A stretch of DNA of 64,000 nucleotides, from positions 1 to 64,000 of the forward strand of contig NZ_BOOR01000056.1 of assembly GCF_016863335.1 (NCBI RefSeq), written 5' to 3'. The notes under the pieces are model-generated. The model searched no databases. It was not told where the DNA came from and was given only the letters and a program-made list of their open reading frames with translations. Source of the DNA: Planotetraspora thailandica. GTDB lineage: Bacteria; Actinomycetota; Actinomycetes; Streptosporangiales; Streptosporangiaceae. Below are positions 50,636 through 59,664 of this stretch, piece after piece. The first letter of the stretch is position 1; the number at the start of each line of letters is the position of its first letter. The translations under genes and the position numbers were made by a program.

Positions 50636-51613
50636 TCAGTGAAGCGGGACGGCCACCACGTCGTACGTGGTCGTCGGGCTGGGAGTGGTGGTGAAGCGGG
50701 CGTTGGGGAGATAGAGGCGGCCGCGGAAGGAGGCGACGGTGGTGGGGACGTCGAATCGGCTGTCCGTGAGCCTGCCGATCAGCGTTCCCGACGTGGCGGC
50801 GCGGTCCAGGTGGAGAGCGGTCACGGTGTTGAGGCGGTTCTGCACGACGTGGAGGACGCGGCCCTTCAGCAGCAGCCCATCGCCGTTGACCAGGGACTCG
50901 GTGCCGATGTCGACCAGGGTGGCGACGCCGGTCTTGGGGTTGACGCGGAACAGCTTGCCGGTGTTGGACTGGACGACGAGCAGGGCCTTGCCGTCCGGGG
51001 TCGGAGCGATGCCGTTGGCGTTGTTGCCGGTCGTGTAGACGATGTCTCCGCTCAGCGGCACTTTCACCGCCTCCTTCGGCAGCGCGCCACCGCGTCCGAA
51101 GGGCAGCTTGTACAGCACGGGGTTGGCCGAGTCGGTGAAGTAGGCCGCATCACGGGTGAGCAGCACGTCGTTGACGAACGCGGTCCCGGTGGCGAGCCGG
51201 TAACTCGCGAGCACCTTGCCACTGCGGGTGTCGATCACGCGGGCGTCGCCGCCGGTGCCGCCGGCGACGAACAACCGGCCGCGCGGGTCGACCTTGAGGC
51301 CGAGCGACGGGGTGCCAGGACCGGGATTGATGATCCTGCCGTGGCCCGTGCGCAGGTCGGCCCGGTAGATCGCGCCGGTCGCGCGCGAACCGAAGTACGC
51401 GGCCGGGCCGGGGCCGATGGCGATCCCTTCGGGCTGGAAGCCGGCTGGAAGGGGGAATCGCGTGGGGTAGGCCGGCTTGCTCGCGGAGGTGGAGACCAGG
51501 GTCGCGGAGGCGCCGGCTCTTTCGGGCGCGGTCCCGGCCGCTGCGGCGGCAGGGGCGCCCACGAGTACGGACAGGAACCCCGCTAAGACAACTGCCACCT
51601 TCATGTAGGACAT
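50636..51613 (-). CDS. Secreted beta-propeller protein (SMP-30/NHL-like)
   Basis: A 325-residue protein with a Sec signal peptide (VAVVLAGFLSVLVGAPAAAA) and about six repeats of beta-propeller blades (PEGIAIGPGPAAYFGSRATG, LKVDPRGRLFVAGGTGGDAR, VNDVLLTRDAAYFTDSANPV, NGIAPTPDGKALLVVQSNTG). It belongs to the SMP-30/gluconolactonase/NHL-like group, often of unknown substrate in actinomycetes. The start at 51613 or three codons later (51604). Extracellular; single gene. Confidence 0.88.
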   Translation of the reverse strand: MSYMKVAVVLAGFLSVLVGAPAAAAAGTAPERAGASATLVSTSASKPAYPTRFPLPAGFQPEGIAIGPGPAAYFGSRATGAIYRADLRTGHGRIINPGPGTPSLGLKVDPRGRLFVAGGTGGDARVIDTRSGKVLASYRLATGTAFVNDVLLTRDAAYFTDSANPVLYKLPFGRGGALPKEAVKVPLSGDIVYTTGNNANGIAPTPDGKALLVVQSNTGKLFRVNPKTGVATLVDIGTESLVNGDGLLLKGRVLHVVQNRLNTVTALHLDRAATSGTLIGRLTDSRFDVPTTVASFRGRLYLPNARFTTTPSPTTTYDVVAVPLH

Positions 51614-52096
51614 CCCATCTGTTAGGGGTGCGGTGGATTTGCCGAAATGCCTGCCTGAACGAAGGATCTAACGTCCGACATAGTGCGAATGGTGCCCGCG
51701 AAGCCTCCGAGTGGTGTCGCCGTTCCGATCCGAGTCGGCCGATGTGCTGGGCGGCATGGCTGCCGGCGATGGGACAGCGCGGTGCCGCTGCTGCGGTGAC
51801 GGCCGACGTCGCGCACCGTCATCCAGGTCCCAGGTGCGTCTCGTGCTCGTGTGCCAAGACCAGGGCGAACGCGCCCGGCCGCTACCGTCTGCGACGCCCC
51901 GAAGCCGAACGTGCGGGCGATCGCGTCGCGGCCGTTCATGATTTTCAGCGTCCAGTCCGATCAAGTTGCCGATCCCGTAACACACCGTTCAGGTTCCGTC
52001 CGCATGCGATCAAAGACCGCCGCCTAACCTGCCCTGTCGGCCCTGCTGAGGCACTGGGCCACAGCACGCCCCGCGAACCATTTGGAGGTGCGGTCT
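51614..52096. other. Intergenic region between propeller and nuclease genes
   Basis: About 480 bases with no gene I can support. Minus-strand frames lack motifs. It must contain two divergent promoters. GGAGG at 52084-52088 serves the TTG start of the nuclease. No convincing operator or hairpin was found. Confidence 0.5.
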
Positions 52097-55000
52097 TTGT
52101 CTGCGCCGCTTTTCCGGCGACTCGCCATCGCCGCATTAACACTGTCCACAACAGGCGTCGCCTGCTCGCTGTTCGCCGCCCCGGCGTCCGCCAATTCGGC
52201 CGGGACCGGTCTGGTCATCAGCGAGGCTTACGTCAACGGAGGCTCGTCCGGCGCGAGCTACCTCAACAAATTCGTCGAACTCTACAATCCGACGCCGAAC
52301 GCCATTTCCCTCACCGGCGACACCCTCCAGTACCGCGCGCCCACGAGCACCGTGGTCCCGAGCGGTTCGCAGGTGTTCGCGCTCTCGGGGACGGTCGCCG
52401 GCCACGGCCACTTCCTCATCCAGTTGCCGAGCAACAACGCGAGCACGAACCCCGGGTCGCCGCTGCCGACGGCCGATCTGAGCACCGGCGGGAGCGTCAA
52501 CCCGGGCGCGGGTGGCGGCACGCTGTTCATCGCGGCCAGCACCTCGGGTGTGCTTCCCACCGACAGCACGGTGATCGACAAGATCGGCTGGGGGACCAGC
52601 AACTCTCCGGAGGCGAACGCTCCGACGGGTAACTCGCTGACCCTGAGCTACCAGCGTGGCGCGGACGGCGCGGACACCGACGACAACGCCGCCGACTTCC
52701 ACGTCGCCGCCCCGAACCCCCAGAACGCCGCCGCCGACAGCGGCAACCCGGGCGGCGGCACCGGGACGGTCACCGTCACGAGCCCCGGCGCGCAGAGCGC
52801 CACCTCTGGCACGGCGATCACACCGGTCGACCTGCACGCCTCCGGCGGCACCGCGCCGTACACCTGGACGGCGACCGGCCTGCCCGCAGGGCTGACGATC
52901 TCCTCGGACGGCACCGTCTCGGGCACTCCCACCACGGCCGGCACGTCGTCGGTGACGGTGACCGCCACCGACTCGACCGGCGCGACCGGCTCGGCCACCT
53001 TCGGCTTCCAGGTCACCGAGGTCGTTTCGACCGTCACCCCGATCGCATCGATCCAGGGCACGGACACCGACACCTCGCCGTACCAGGGGCGGACCGTCAC
53101 GACCGAGGGTGTCGTGACCGCGGTCTACGCGACCGGCGGCTTCAACGGCTTCTTCCTGGAGACGGGCGGTGCCGGCGGCACCAAGGCCGACGACAAGACT
53201 CCGGGCGCCTCCGACGCGGTGTTCGTCTACGGGTCGCAGTCGGCCGGCCAGGTCACGATCGGCGACAGCGTCCAGGTGACCGGCGAGGTCACCGAATTCC
53301 AGGGCGAGACCGAGATCCAGTTCCCGACGGTGACCAAGCTCGCCACCGCGCTGCCGGCCGTCGTCCCGGACCAGATCGCGTGGTCGGACCTGGCGACCGA
53401 CGCCGCGAAGGAGGCGCACGAGGGTGAGCTGATCACCCCGCAGGGCGACTTCACGGTGTCGGACAACTACGACGCGAACTTCTACGGCTCCTTCACGCTG
53501 GCCGCGGGCGACAAGCCGCTGCGCCAGCCGACCGACGCCGGAACTGCGGGAAGCGCCGAGGCGAAGGCCGCCGCGGCGGACAACGCCGCCCGGATGGTGA
53601 CGCTCGACGACGGCGCCAGCACGAACTACAGCACCAGCAGCTCCCGCAACGTTCCGCTGCCGTGGCTTACGGCGACCAAGGCGGTCACGGTGGGCTCGAA
53701 GGTGACCTTCCACCAGCCGGTGATCCTCGAATACCGGTTCTCGCTGTGGAACTTCCAGCCGAGGCAGCAGGTCACCGACGACGGCTCGGCGGTCGCCACC
53801 TTCAGCGACCTTCGCACCGGGAACCAGAAGCCGGCCTCCGTCGCCGGTGACATCCGCCTGGCCACGTTCAACGTCGAGAACTACTTCCCCATGACCGGCG
53901 AGGACTACGTCGCCAAGGGACTGGGCACCTGCACGTACTACACGGACCGGCAGGGCAACCGGATCGCGGTCAACACGTGCACCGGCACGGACGGCGGCTC
54001 CGGCCCGCGCGGCGCGGCCGACGACGCCAACTTCGCCCGCCAGCAGGCGAAGATCGTCACCGGTATCAACCGGCTCGGCGCGAGCATCGTGTCGCTGGAG
54101 GAGATCGAGAACTCCGTCAAGTTCGGTGAGCCGCGTGACACCGCCCTGGCCGGCCTCGTCGACGCGCTCAACGCGGCCGCCGGCTCGAACGTCTGGGCCT
54201 ACGCGCCGTCGCCGTCCGCCGACAAGCTGCCGCCGCTGTCCCAGCAGGACGTCATCCGTACCGCCTTCATCTACAAGCCGGCCGACGTCACCCTGGTCGG
54301 ACCGTCGACCGTGCTGACCGGCGCCTCCGGCCCCGGCCAGCCGTTCTCGATCGCCCGTCAGCCGCTGGCCCAGGGCTTCAAGAAGGCCGGCGCCACCGAC
54401 AAGGACGCGTTCCTTGCCGTGGCCAACCACCTGAAGTCGAAGGGCGCCGGTACCCCGCTCTACGACGGCGACCTCGAGGACACCTCGTCCCCGGCCGTCG
54501 ACCAGGGTGCGTTCAACGCGACCCGGGTCCGCCAGGCGCAGGACCTCACCGCGTTCGCGTCGCAGGCGGCGTCGGGCCTCGGCACCGACCGGATCTTCCT
54601 GCTCGGCGACTTCAACGCCTACACGCACGAGGACCCGATGCAGGTCCTGTACACCGCCGGCTACACCGACCTGGGCAGCACGCTCGACTCGTCGGAGTGG
54701 ACGTACTCCTTCAACGGCCTGCAGGGTTCGCTCGACCACGTGCTGGCCAGCCCGGCCGCGCGAGCGATGGCGACCGGCGCGGACGTGTGGCAGATCAACG
54801 CGCAGGAGTCCGTGGCCTACGGCTACAGCCGCTACAACTACAACGCCACCCAGCTGTTCAACGGCACCGACCCCTTCGCGGCCTCCGACCACGACCCGGT
54901 GATCGTCGGGCTGAACCTTCCGGTCACGCCCGTCGCGCCGGCCTGGGTCGCCTCGAAGGTGTACAACACTGGCGACACGGTGACCTACCAGGGCTCGACC

Positions 55001-55372
55001 TGGCAGGCCATGTGGTGGACGCAGAACCAGAAGCCGGGCGACCCCAACGGCGCGTGGGAGCAGATGGAGACCGCGGCCGACGGCACCGCCATCTGGACCC
55101 CGTCCCGGGTCTTCAACACCGGTGACACGGTGACCTACCAGGGCTCGACCTGGCAGGCAATGTGGTGGACGCGGAACCAGAAGCCGGGCGACCCCAACGG
55201 CCCGTGGGAGCAGATGGAGACCGCGCCCGACGGCACCGCCATCTGGACCCCGTCCCGGTCCTTCAACGCCGGCGACGTCGTCATCTACAAGGACAAGAAG
55301 TACAAGGCCAAGTGGACGACCCGTAACCAGGTGCCCGGCCAGCAGAACGGCCCCTGGCAGCCCATCAGCTGA
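52097..55372 (+). CDS. Large secreted nuclease (ExeM/NucH-like) with carbohydrate-binding repeats
   Basis: A 1091-residue secreted protein. Order: signal peptide (1-32), lamin tail domain (about 33-175), Ig-like putative domain (about 215-310; GGTAPYTWTATGLPAGLTIS), an OB-fold/nuclease-associated segment (about 315-570), an endonuclease/exonuclease/phosphatase domain (about 585-935; RLATFNVENYFP, SLEEIENS, LLGDFNAYTHEDP, SDHDPVIVGL) and three carbohydrate-binding type 5/12 repeats of 50 residues each (from about 953). The EEP metal and catalytic residues (N, E, D-x-N, D-H) are all visible. TTG 52097 lies eight bases after GGAGG. Probably degrades extracellular DNA on chitin-containing surfaces (inference from domains). 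Confidence 0.93.
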   Translation: MSAPLFRRLAIAALTLSTTGVACSLFAAPASANSAGTGLVISEAYVNGGSSGASYLNKFVELYNPTPNAISLTGDTLQYRAPTSTVVPSGSQVFALSGTVAGHGHFLIQLPSNNASTNPGSPLPTADLSTGGSVNPGAGGGTLFIAASTSGVLPTDSTVIDKIGWGTSNSPEANAPTGNSLTLSYQRGADGADTDDNAADFHVAAPNPQNAAADSGNPGGGTGTVTVTSPGAQSATSGTAITPVDLHASGGTAPYTWTATGLPAGLTISSDGTVSGTPTTAGTSSVTVTATDSTGATGSATFGFQVTEVVSTVTPIASIQGTDTDTSPYQGRTVTTEGVVTAVYATGGFNGFFLETGGAGGTKADDKTPGASDAVFVYGSQSAGQVTIGDSVQVTGEVTEFQGETEIQFPTVTKLATALPAVVPDQIAWSDLATDAAKEAHEGELITPQGDFTVSDNYDANFYGSFTLAAGDKPLRQPTDAGTAGSAEAKAAAADNAARMVTLDDGASTNYSTSSSRNVPLPWLTATKAVTVGSKVTFHQPVILEYRFSLWNFQPRQQVTDDGSAVATFSDLRTGNQKPASVAGDIRLATFNVENYFPMTGEDYVAKGLGTCTYYTDRQGNRIAVNTCTGTDGGSGPRGAADDANFARQQAKIVTGINRLGASIVSLEEIENSVKFGEPRDTALAGLVDALNAAAGSNVWAYAPSPSADKLPPLSQQDVIRTAFIYKPADVTLVGPSTVLTGASGPGQPFSIARQPLAQGFKKAGATDKDAFLAVANHLKSKGAGTPLYDGDLEDTSSPAVDQGAFNATRVRQAQDLTAFASQAASGLGTDRIFLLGDFNAYTHEDPMQVLYTAGYTDLGSTLDSSEWTYSFNGLQGSLDHVLASPAARAMATGADVWQINAQESVAYGYSRYNYNATQLFNGTDPFAASDHDPVIVGLNLPVTPVAPAWVASKVYNTGDTVTYQGSTWQAMWWTQNQKPGDPNGAWEQMETAADGTAIWTPSRVFNTGDTVTYQGSTWQAMWWTRNQKPGDPNGPWEQMETAPDGTAIWTPSRSFNAGDVVIYKDKKYKAKWTTRNQVPGQQNGPWQPIS
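54962..55370 (+). repeat. Three in-frame 150-bp repeats in the nuclease gene
   Basis: Units begin near 54962, 55112 and 55262 with an exact 150-base period. Units 1 and 2 are nearly identical in DNA (GACACGGTGACCTACCAGGG at 54974 and 55124); unit 3 keeps the frame and aromatic residues but has diverged. Recent duplication of unit 1 or 2. Confidence 0.85.
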
Positions 55373-55387
55373 CCAGTAGCCGATGGA

Positions 55388-55428
55388 GACGGGGCCGTCT
55401 TCCGACACAGGTCGGAGGCGGCCCCGTC
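55388..55428 (+). terminator. Terminator of the nuclease gene
   Basis: GACGGGGCCG (55388-55397) pairs with CGGCCCCGTC (55419-55428), with a second inner stem (TTCCGAC/GTCGGA). It begins 15 bases after the stop codon. Confidence 0.85.
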
Positions 55429-55526
55429 GCTTACCGGGCCGACCGTGCCCGCCACGCCGCCGTCGCCTCCTATTCGGTAACCGTGCCGCCCATCCTGCCG
55501 GTGACCCCTGACAAATCGGGCACCCG

Positions 55527-55538
55527 CTTGCATGCAAG
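55527..55538. promoter_or_regulatory. Palindrome CTTGCATGCAAG, probable GntR operator
   Basis: A perfect 12-base palindrome 29 bases before the GntR start, of the T-T-G-n4-C-A-A type expected for FCD-class GntR proteins. TACTCT (55554-55559) could be the -10, placing the site at the -35 and the start near ATG 55568. Confidence 0.6.
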
Positions 55539-55567
55539 GATGCGCGCATTCACTACTCTCGTGGTCC

Positions 55568-56200
55568 ATGAGCGACCCCAACCCCGCGGCCGGCCGTGCT
55601 TATACGCACGTCAAAACCCGCATCCTCAGCGGCGACCTGGCGGGCGGCACGCTCGTCAGCGAGGTCCAGGTCGGCATGGAGCTGGGTCTCAGCAGAACAC
55701 CCGTCCACGAGGCCTTCCTCAGGCTCGACGCCGAGCGACTGCTCACGCTGTCGTCCAGGAAGGGCGCGGTCATCACCCCGATCTCGCCCCGTGAGGCGCG
55801 CAACGTGCTGGAGATGCGGGAGGCGGTGGAGGCCACCGCAGCCAGGCGGATGGTGGAGGACGGCTCGACGGACAAGACGCTGCCCGCGCTGGCTTCCGTG
55901 CTCGAACGGCAGCGCGTCCATGCCGCCGAGGGCGACGTCGACCGGTTCGTGGCCGCCGACGAGGAGTTCCACAGCCTGGTGATCGACGGGTCCGGGAACG
56001 ACATAGCCGCCCAGTTCTACGCGCAGTTGCGCGATCGCCAGCAGAGGCTGCGGCACCTGCTGCTTCGTCTGCGTCCGGGCGACCTCGCGGGGGCGTGCGG
56101 CGATCACGAGCACCTGGCCGATGCGCTGGCGAAGAGCGACGCCGATGAATACGCACGCGTGCTCCACGCGCACATGGCGCGCTACGAGGGGGCCTTGTGA
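55568..56200 (+). CDS. GntR-family regulator (FCD class)
   Basis: A 210-residue regulator: winged helix at about 8-70 (LVSEVQVGMELGLSRTPVHE, AFLRLDAERLLTLSSRKGAV), then an all-helical FCD domain (LEMREAVEATAARRMVED, AADEEFHSLVIDGSGND, DHEHLADALAKSDADEYARV) with the Asp/His residues that bind a metal and a carboxylate ligand. It overlaps the MFS gene by four bases (GTGA) and probably controls this transporter from the palindrome upstream. Confidence 0.93.
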   Translation: MSDPNPAAGRAYTHVKTRILSGDLAGGTLVSEVQVGMELGLSRTPVHEAFLRLDAERLLTLSSRKGAVITPISPREARNVLEMREAVEATAARRMVEDGSTDKTLPALASVLERQRVHAAEGDVDRFVAADEEFHSLVIDGSGNDIAAQFYAQLRDRQQRLRHLLLRLRPGDLAGACGDHEHLADALAKSDADEYARVLHAHMARYEGAL

Positions 56201-57453
56201 AGCACGCCGACGAGGGGACCACCCGTCACTGGATGGTCGTCTTCGGGGTCATCTTCGTGTGTTCGTGGTGCGGCAATCAGTTCAGTCCCCTGCTGTTGCT
56301 CTACAAGCAGCACGACCACTACTCCGCACTGATTGTCAACGCGTTTCTCGGCGTCTACGTGTTCGGCCTGGCGCCCGCGCTCCTGCTCTCCGGAGCGTTG
56401 TCCGACCGGCACGGCCGCCGTCCGGTGATGTTCGCCGGCATCGTGACGGCCGTGCTGGCGAGCGTCTGCCTGTCGTTCAGCGCGGCGGGCCCTGGCGGCA
56501 TCTTCGCCGGTCGGCTGCTGGCGGGGATCACGGTCGGCACGGCGATGGCGGTCGGCAACAGCTGGCTGAAGGAGCTTTCCCAGCCTCCGCACGATCGTCG
56601 AGCCGACACCGGGGCGGGTGCGCGCCGGGCGTCGCTGGCATTCACGCTGGGTTCGGCCGCGGGGGCGCTGGTCGCCGGGCTGGTGGCGCAGCTGTCGCCG
56701 TGGGGCGAAGAGTTGCCCTTCATCGTGCACATCGCCATCACCCTGCCGTTCGTGTGGTTGTTGTGGAAGGCGCCCGAGACCAGCACGAGCGGAGGGGAGC
56801 CCGGGCCTCTGTACGCCCAGTTCCGCATCCCGGCGGCCGGGCACCGGCGTTTCACCCGGGTCGTGCTGGTCGCGGCACCCTGGATCTTCGCGTCGGCGGC
56901 CCTCGCCTACGGGTACGTGCCGGTTCTGCTGGCGGGCGTCACCGGAAAGTGGGGCCTCGGCTACGCGACCGCGCTGACCGTCGTCGCGCTCGGGGTCGCG
57001 GCTCTGATCCAACCCGTCGCCAAGCGCATCGACTCGCCGTCGAGCGCGCGCGGTCTGGTCGTGTGCCTGGGGACGGTCGCGGCGGCACTCGTCGTGGGCG
57101 CTCTGGCGGTGCAGTGGTCGTCGGTGTGGCTCGGCATGCTGGCGAGCGTCGTGTTCGGTGCCGGAATCGGCGTCGGACTGGTCTCCGGCCTGCTGGAGGT
57201 GCAGCGCATCGCCTCGCCGCGGGACCTCGCCGGTCTGACCGGCGTCTTCTACGCCGTCGCCTACGCCGGTTTTCTCAGCCCGACCGTGCTCGCCGCGGTG
57301 ACTCCGCCGTTTTCCACGGTCGCGCTCTTCGCGGGCTTGGCCGTGCTCGCCCTGGTCTGCATGCTCATGCTGCTGCGTGCCTACCGCAGGCATCTGCCCC
57401 GCCCCCAGGCGCGCGCCGTACGGATCACAGGGGACGGACGCGTACGTCCGTGA
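56197..57453 (+). CDS. MFS transporter
   Basis: A 418-residue permease with 12 predicted helices; the loop 2-3 motif DRHGRRPVMFAG is the major-facilitator signature. A central loop with LWKAPETSTSGGEPG separates the two halves. GTG start overlapping the GntR stop. The last codons (TGDGRVRP) lie in the 40-base repeat that recurs at 58711. Substrate unknown; probably a carboxylate or drug, given the FCD regulator. Confidence 0.92.
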   Translation: MKHADEGTTRHWMVVFGVIFVCSWCGNQFSPLLLLYKQHDHYSALIVNAFLGVYVFGLAPALLLSGALSDRHGRRPVMFAGIVTAVLASVCLSFSAAGPGGIFAGRLLAGITVGTAMAVGNSWLKELSQPPHDRRADTGAGARRASLAFTLGSAAGALVAGLVAQLSPWGEELPFIVHIAITLPFVWLLWKAPETSTSGGEPGPLYAQFRIPAAGHRRFTRVVLVAAPWIFASAALAYGYVPVLLAGVTGKWGLGYATALTVVALGVAALIQPVAKRIDSPSSARGLVVCLGTVAAALVVGALAVQWSSVWLGMLASVVFGAGIGVGLVSGLLEVQRIASPRDLAGLTGVFYAVAYAGFLSPTVLAAVTPPFSTVALFAGLAVLALVCMLMLLRAYRRHLPRPQARAVRITGDGRVRP

Positions 57454-57466
57454 GCGTGCTCCGTAC
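57427..57466. repeat. 40-bp direct repeat, copy 1
   Basis: Matches 58711-58750 at 38 of 40 bases, same orientation. It contains the hairpin ACGGACG/CGTCCGT and the MFS stop codon. The two copies flank the acyltransferase gene. Confidence 0.85.
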
Positions 57467-57480
57467 CACTGATCGCTACG

Positions 57481-58695
57481 ATGCGCCGGGTGCTTATAAC
57501 CCAGGAGGTACCACAACGAACTCGGCCACGCCTGGCATGGCTCGACGCCCTGCGCGGCATCGCCGCCCTGGCGGTGGTCTTCGAGCACGCGCTCAAGCCG
57601 CTGCTCCCCGAGGCGCGGACGCCGGTCAAAGCGGTATTCGAGCCCGGCTGGTTCGGGGTGATGGTGTTCTTCCTGGTCAGCGGCTACATCGTGCCCGCCT
57701 CCCTGGAGCGGCGAGGCAGCCTGCGGGCATTCTGGATTTCACGTTTGTTCCGGCTCTATCCGCTGTTCGGAGTCGGCGTGGCCGCCACGGTACTGCTGGC
57801 GACGCTGGGCTGGGACCACCCGCACATCTGGTGGAGCGCACGGCCGGTCGCCCTGGCCCTGGGTCACCTGACCATGCTGCAGAACCTGCTGCACATGCCG
57901 AACCTGATCAACGTGATGTGGACGTTGTCGTATGAGATGGCCTTCTATCTGCTGCTCACCGCGATGTTCACCCTCGGCGTCAGCAGAAGAAGCACGACGA
58001 CCGCACTCGCCTTCGTCGCGGCGGCGGCGCTGGGCGCGGGCACCCTGCCGGTCGCGTTGTTGTCGGCCGGAGGACCTGGCCGGATGCTGACGGTCACGCT
58101 GGTGGTGACCGCGCTGGTGGCAGCGGGCATGGCCGCTGTGCTCAAGGGCTCGGACACGGTCCGGCGAGCAGGCGCGATCATCATCGGGATCACCGTGGTG
58201 CTGCTGCTGGCCGTCAACCAGAGTTATCCCGGCCCATGGCAGGGGCTGCTGATCCTGGCCACCATGTTCGCCGGCACGGCGCTGTATCGGGCCGAGCAAC
58301 AAGAGATCTCCTGGAAGCAGGCGAGTTGGGTGGCGCTGGTGCCGCTCGCCGGGATCGCGCTGGCCCGGGGTGGGCTCGGCTTCCAAACGGCCACAGCCGC
58401 CGCGTGGATCACCTTCGCCGCCGGCATGGCGCTGCGGCATCAGAGCATGCCGCGGATTCTCCGCCGGCTGGGACTGGTCAGCTACTCCGTCTACCTCCTC
58501 CACCTGCTGCTGCTGGAAACCGTCGCAGCGTTCTGTCCGCAGCCGCTGGCCGTACCGCTGGGCCTGCGGCTGACGGCTCTGACGTGCGTGGTGGGCCTGC
58601 TGCTCGGGCTCAGCGCGCTGACATGGCGTTTCGTGGAGGCTCCGGCACAACGGCTGGGTAAGCGCCTCGCATCGGAGGAAGCGAGCCCAACATGA
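57481..58695 (+). CDS. Acyltransferase-3 family membrane protein
   Basis: A 404-residue polytopic protein of the acyltransferase-3/OafA-YrhL family: WLDALRGIAALAVVFEHALK (R-G-x-A-x-x-x-V-x-x-x-H motif), VMVFFLVSGYIVPASLERRG, FWISRLFRLYPLF, then about ten helices and a final WRFVEAPAQRLGKRL. It O-acylates sugars or lipids at the membrane. It lies between two 40-base direct repeats, which suggests it was added between originally adjacent convergent genes. Confidence 0.93.
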   Translation: MRRVLITQEVPQRTRPRLAWLDALRGIAALAVVFEHALKPLLPEARTPVKAVFEPGWFGVMVFFLVSGYIVPASLERRGSLRAFWISRLFRLYPLFGVGVAATVLLATLGWDHPHIWWSARPVALALGHLTMLQNLLHMPNLINVMWTLSYEMAFYLLLTAMFTLGVSRRSTTTALAFVAAAALGAGTLPVALLSAGGPGRMLTVTLVVTALVAAGMAAVLKGSDTVRRAGAIIIGITVVLLLAVNQSYPGPWQGLLILATMFAGTALYRAEQQEISWKQASWVALVPLAGIALARGGLGFQTATAAAWITFAAGMALRHQSMPRILRRLGLVSYSVYLLHLLLLETVAAFCPQPLAVPLGLRLTALTCVVGLLLGLSALTWRFVEAPAQRLGKRLASEEASPT

Positions 58696-58708
58696 TGGGC
58701 GAAACGGC

Positions 58709-59593
58709 TTACAGGGGACGGACGCGTACGTCCGTGAGCGCACTCCGTACGAAGGCTTCGTCGCCTGCGGCGGCGAGGTAGAAGCCGTCATGGCAGGTGC
58801 TCTCCGCGATGGTGTGGCGCGGGTCGAGGACGACGCGCGCCCCGCCCGATCGGTCGCAGTCGGGGATCGGAGCCAGCACGAGCATCCGGCGGCTCAGCCC
58901 GCCGAGCCACAGTTGCGGCCCGACGAGCACGCCGTCGCGGATCTCACCGGGCTGCGAGAGCTGTAACGGACCGCGGGCCGACAGGGTGAGGAAACCGTCA
59001 GGGGTGAGCCTGCCGTGCAGGTTCTTCGCCCAGGCCAGCCGTTGTTCGAAGGTCATCCCGGCGGGCTCGTCCTGCAGGGCCAGTCGCCAGTCGCCGAAGG
59101 TGAAGAGCATGACCGACCCGGCGTTGTCCATTCCGAGCGGCCCAGGCCACACCGTGACGTCGCCGGTGAGACGCCTGATCATCGGCCGCCCGGCGGCCGT
59201 CTCCGCCTCGCCGTACAGCGGAGCGGTGAGGGGGCGGAACTCGTCCATCTCCCCGTTGCCGGCGAGAGTTCCGCTCGCGTACGGGCGAGCCCCCAGCGAG
59301 GCGAGGTTCAGGTCGGCCGGGTAGGTGATCTCCGCCCGTGATCCGTCGGGGAACGTGAGCCGCATCATCCGGGTGGCACCCGTCCCGCTCGCCACCGGAT
59401 AGACGGCGTTGGGGGTCACGTTGATCGGGCTGGGCGTGGGTGCCGGGGAGACGATCGGGAGGGGAGGGCTCGTGTCCCGGCCGGCGAGAATCCCGATGAT
59501 CGGCACGGCCACGAGAGCGACCAGCACCACGATTCCCACCCAGCGGGGCCTGCGGGGGCCCTGCTCGAGAACATCGACCTGGCCGGTGGCCAT
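58709..59593 (-). CDS. Membrane-anchored protein of unknown function
   Basis: A 294-residue protein with a short cytoplasmic N-terminus, one helix (about 20-38; IVVLVALVAVPIIGILAG), a Pro-rich linker (PIVSPAPTPSPINVTP) and an extracytoplasmic domain (MMRLTFPDGSRAEITYPADL, VLVGPQLWLGGLSRRMLVLA). Two Cys (PDCDRSG, ESTCHDG) may pair. I do not recognise the family. The last 13 codons (VRSALTDVRVRPL) form the second copy of the 40-base repeat; the equivalent minus-strand reading in copy 1 is VRSTLTDVRVRPL. Confidence 0.8.
   Translation of the reverse strand: MATGQVDVLEQGPRRPRWVGIVVLVALVAVPIIGILAGRDTSPPLPIVSPAPTPSPINVTPNAVYPVASGTGATRMMRLTFPDGSRAEITYPADLNLASLGARPYASGTLAGNGEMDEFRPLTAPLYGEAETAAGRPMIRRLTGDVTVWPGPLGMDNAGSVMLFTFGDWRLALQDEPAGMTFEQRLAWAKNLHGRLTPDGFLTLSARGPLQLSQPGEIRDGVLVGPQLWLGGLSRRMLVLAPIPDCDRSGGARVVLDPRHTIAESTCHDGFYLAAAGDEAFVRSALTDVRVRPL
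58711..58750. repeat. 40-bp direct repeat, copy 2
   Basis: See copy 1 at 57427-57466; here it forms the 3' end of the minus-strand membrane-anchored protein gene. The spacing of the copies is 1284 bases. Confidence 0.85.
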
Positions 59594-59664
59594 CGGCCTT
59601 CCTTTTGTCGTACGGCTGTCGCACCAAGTTCAGACCAATGGCCGCCATCGGCGCAAGCCCGCTC

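Noticed and set aside
51985-52010. GTTCAGGTTCC stretch upstream of the nuclease, possible PHO box
   Set aside because: It does not form the tandem 11-base direct repeats with the GTTCACC core expected for actinobacterial PHO boxes.
52136-55549. Very long open frame (over 1100 codons) antisense to the nuclease
   Set aside because: A consequence of high GC and codon bias; composition is Arg/Gly/Val-rich without motifs, whereas the plus strand encodes a complete multi-domain nuclease.
55568-58695. GntR-MFS-acyltransferase as a small biosynthetic gene cluster
   Set aside because: No biosynthetic core enzyme is present, and the acyltransferase appears to be a later insertion between repeats.
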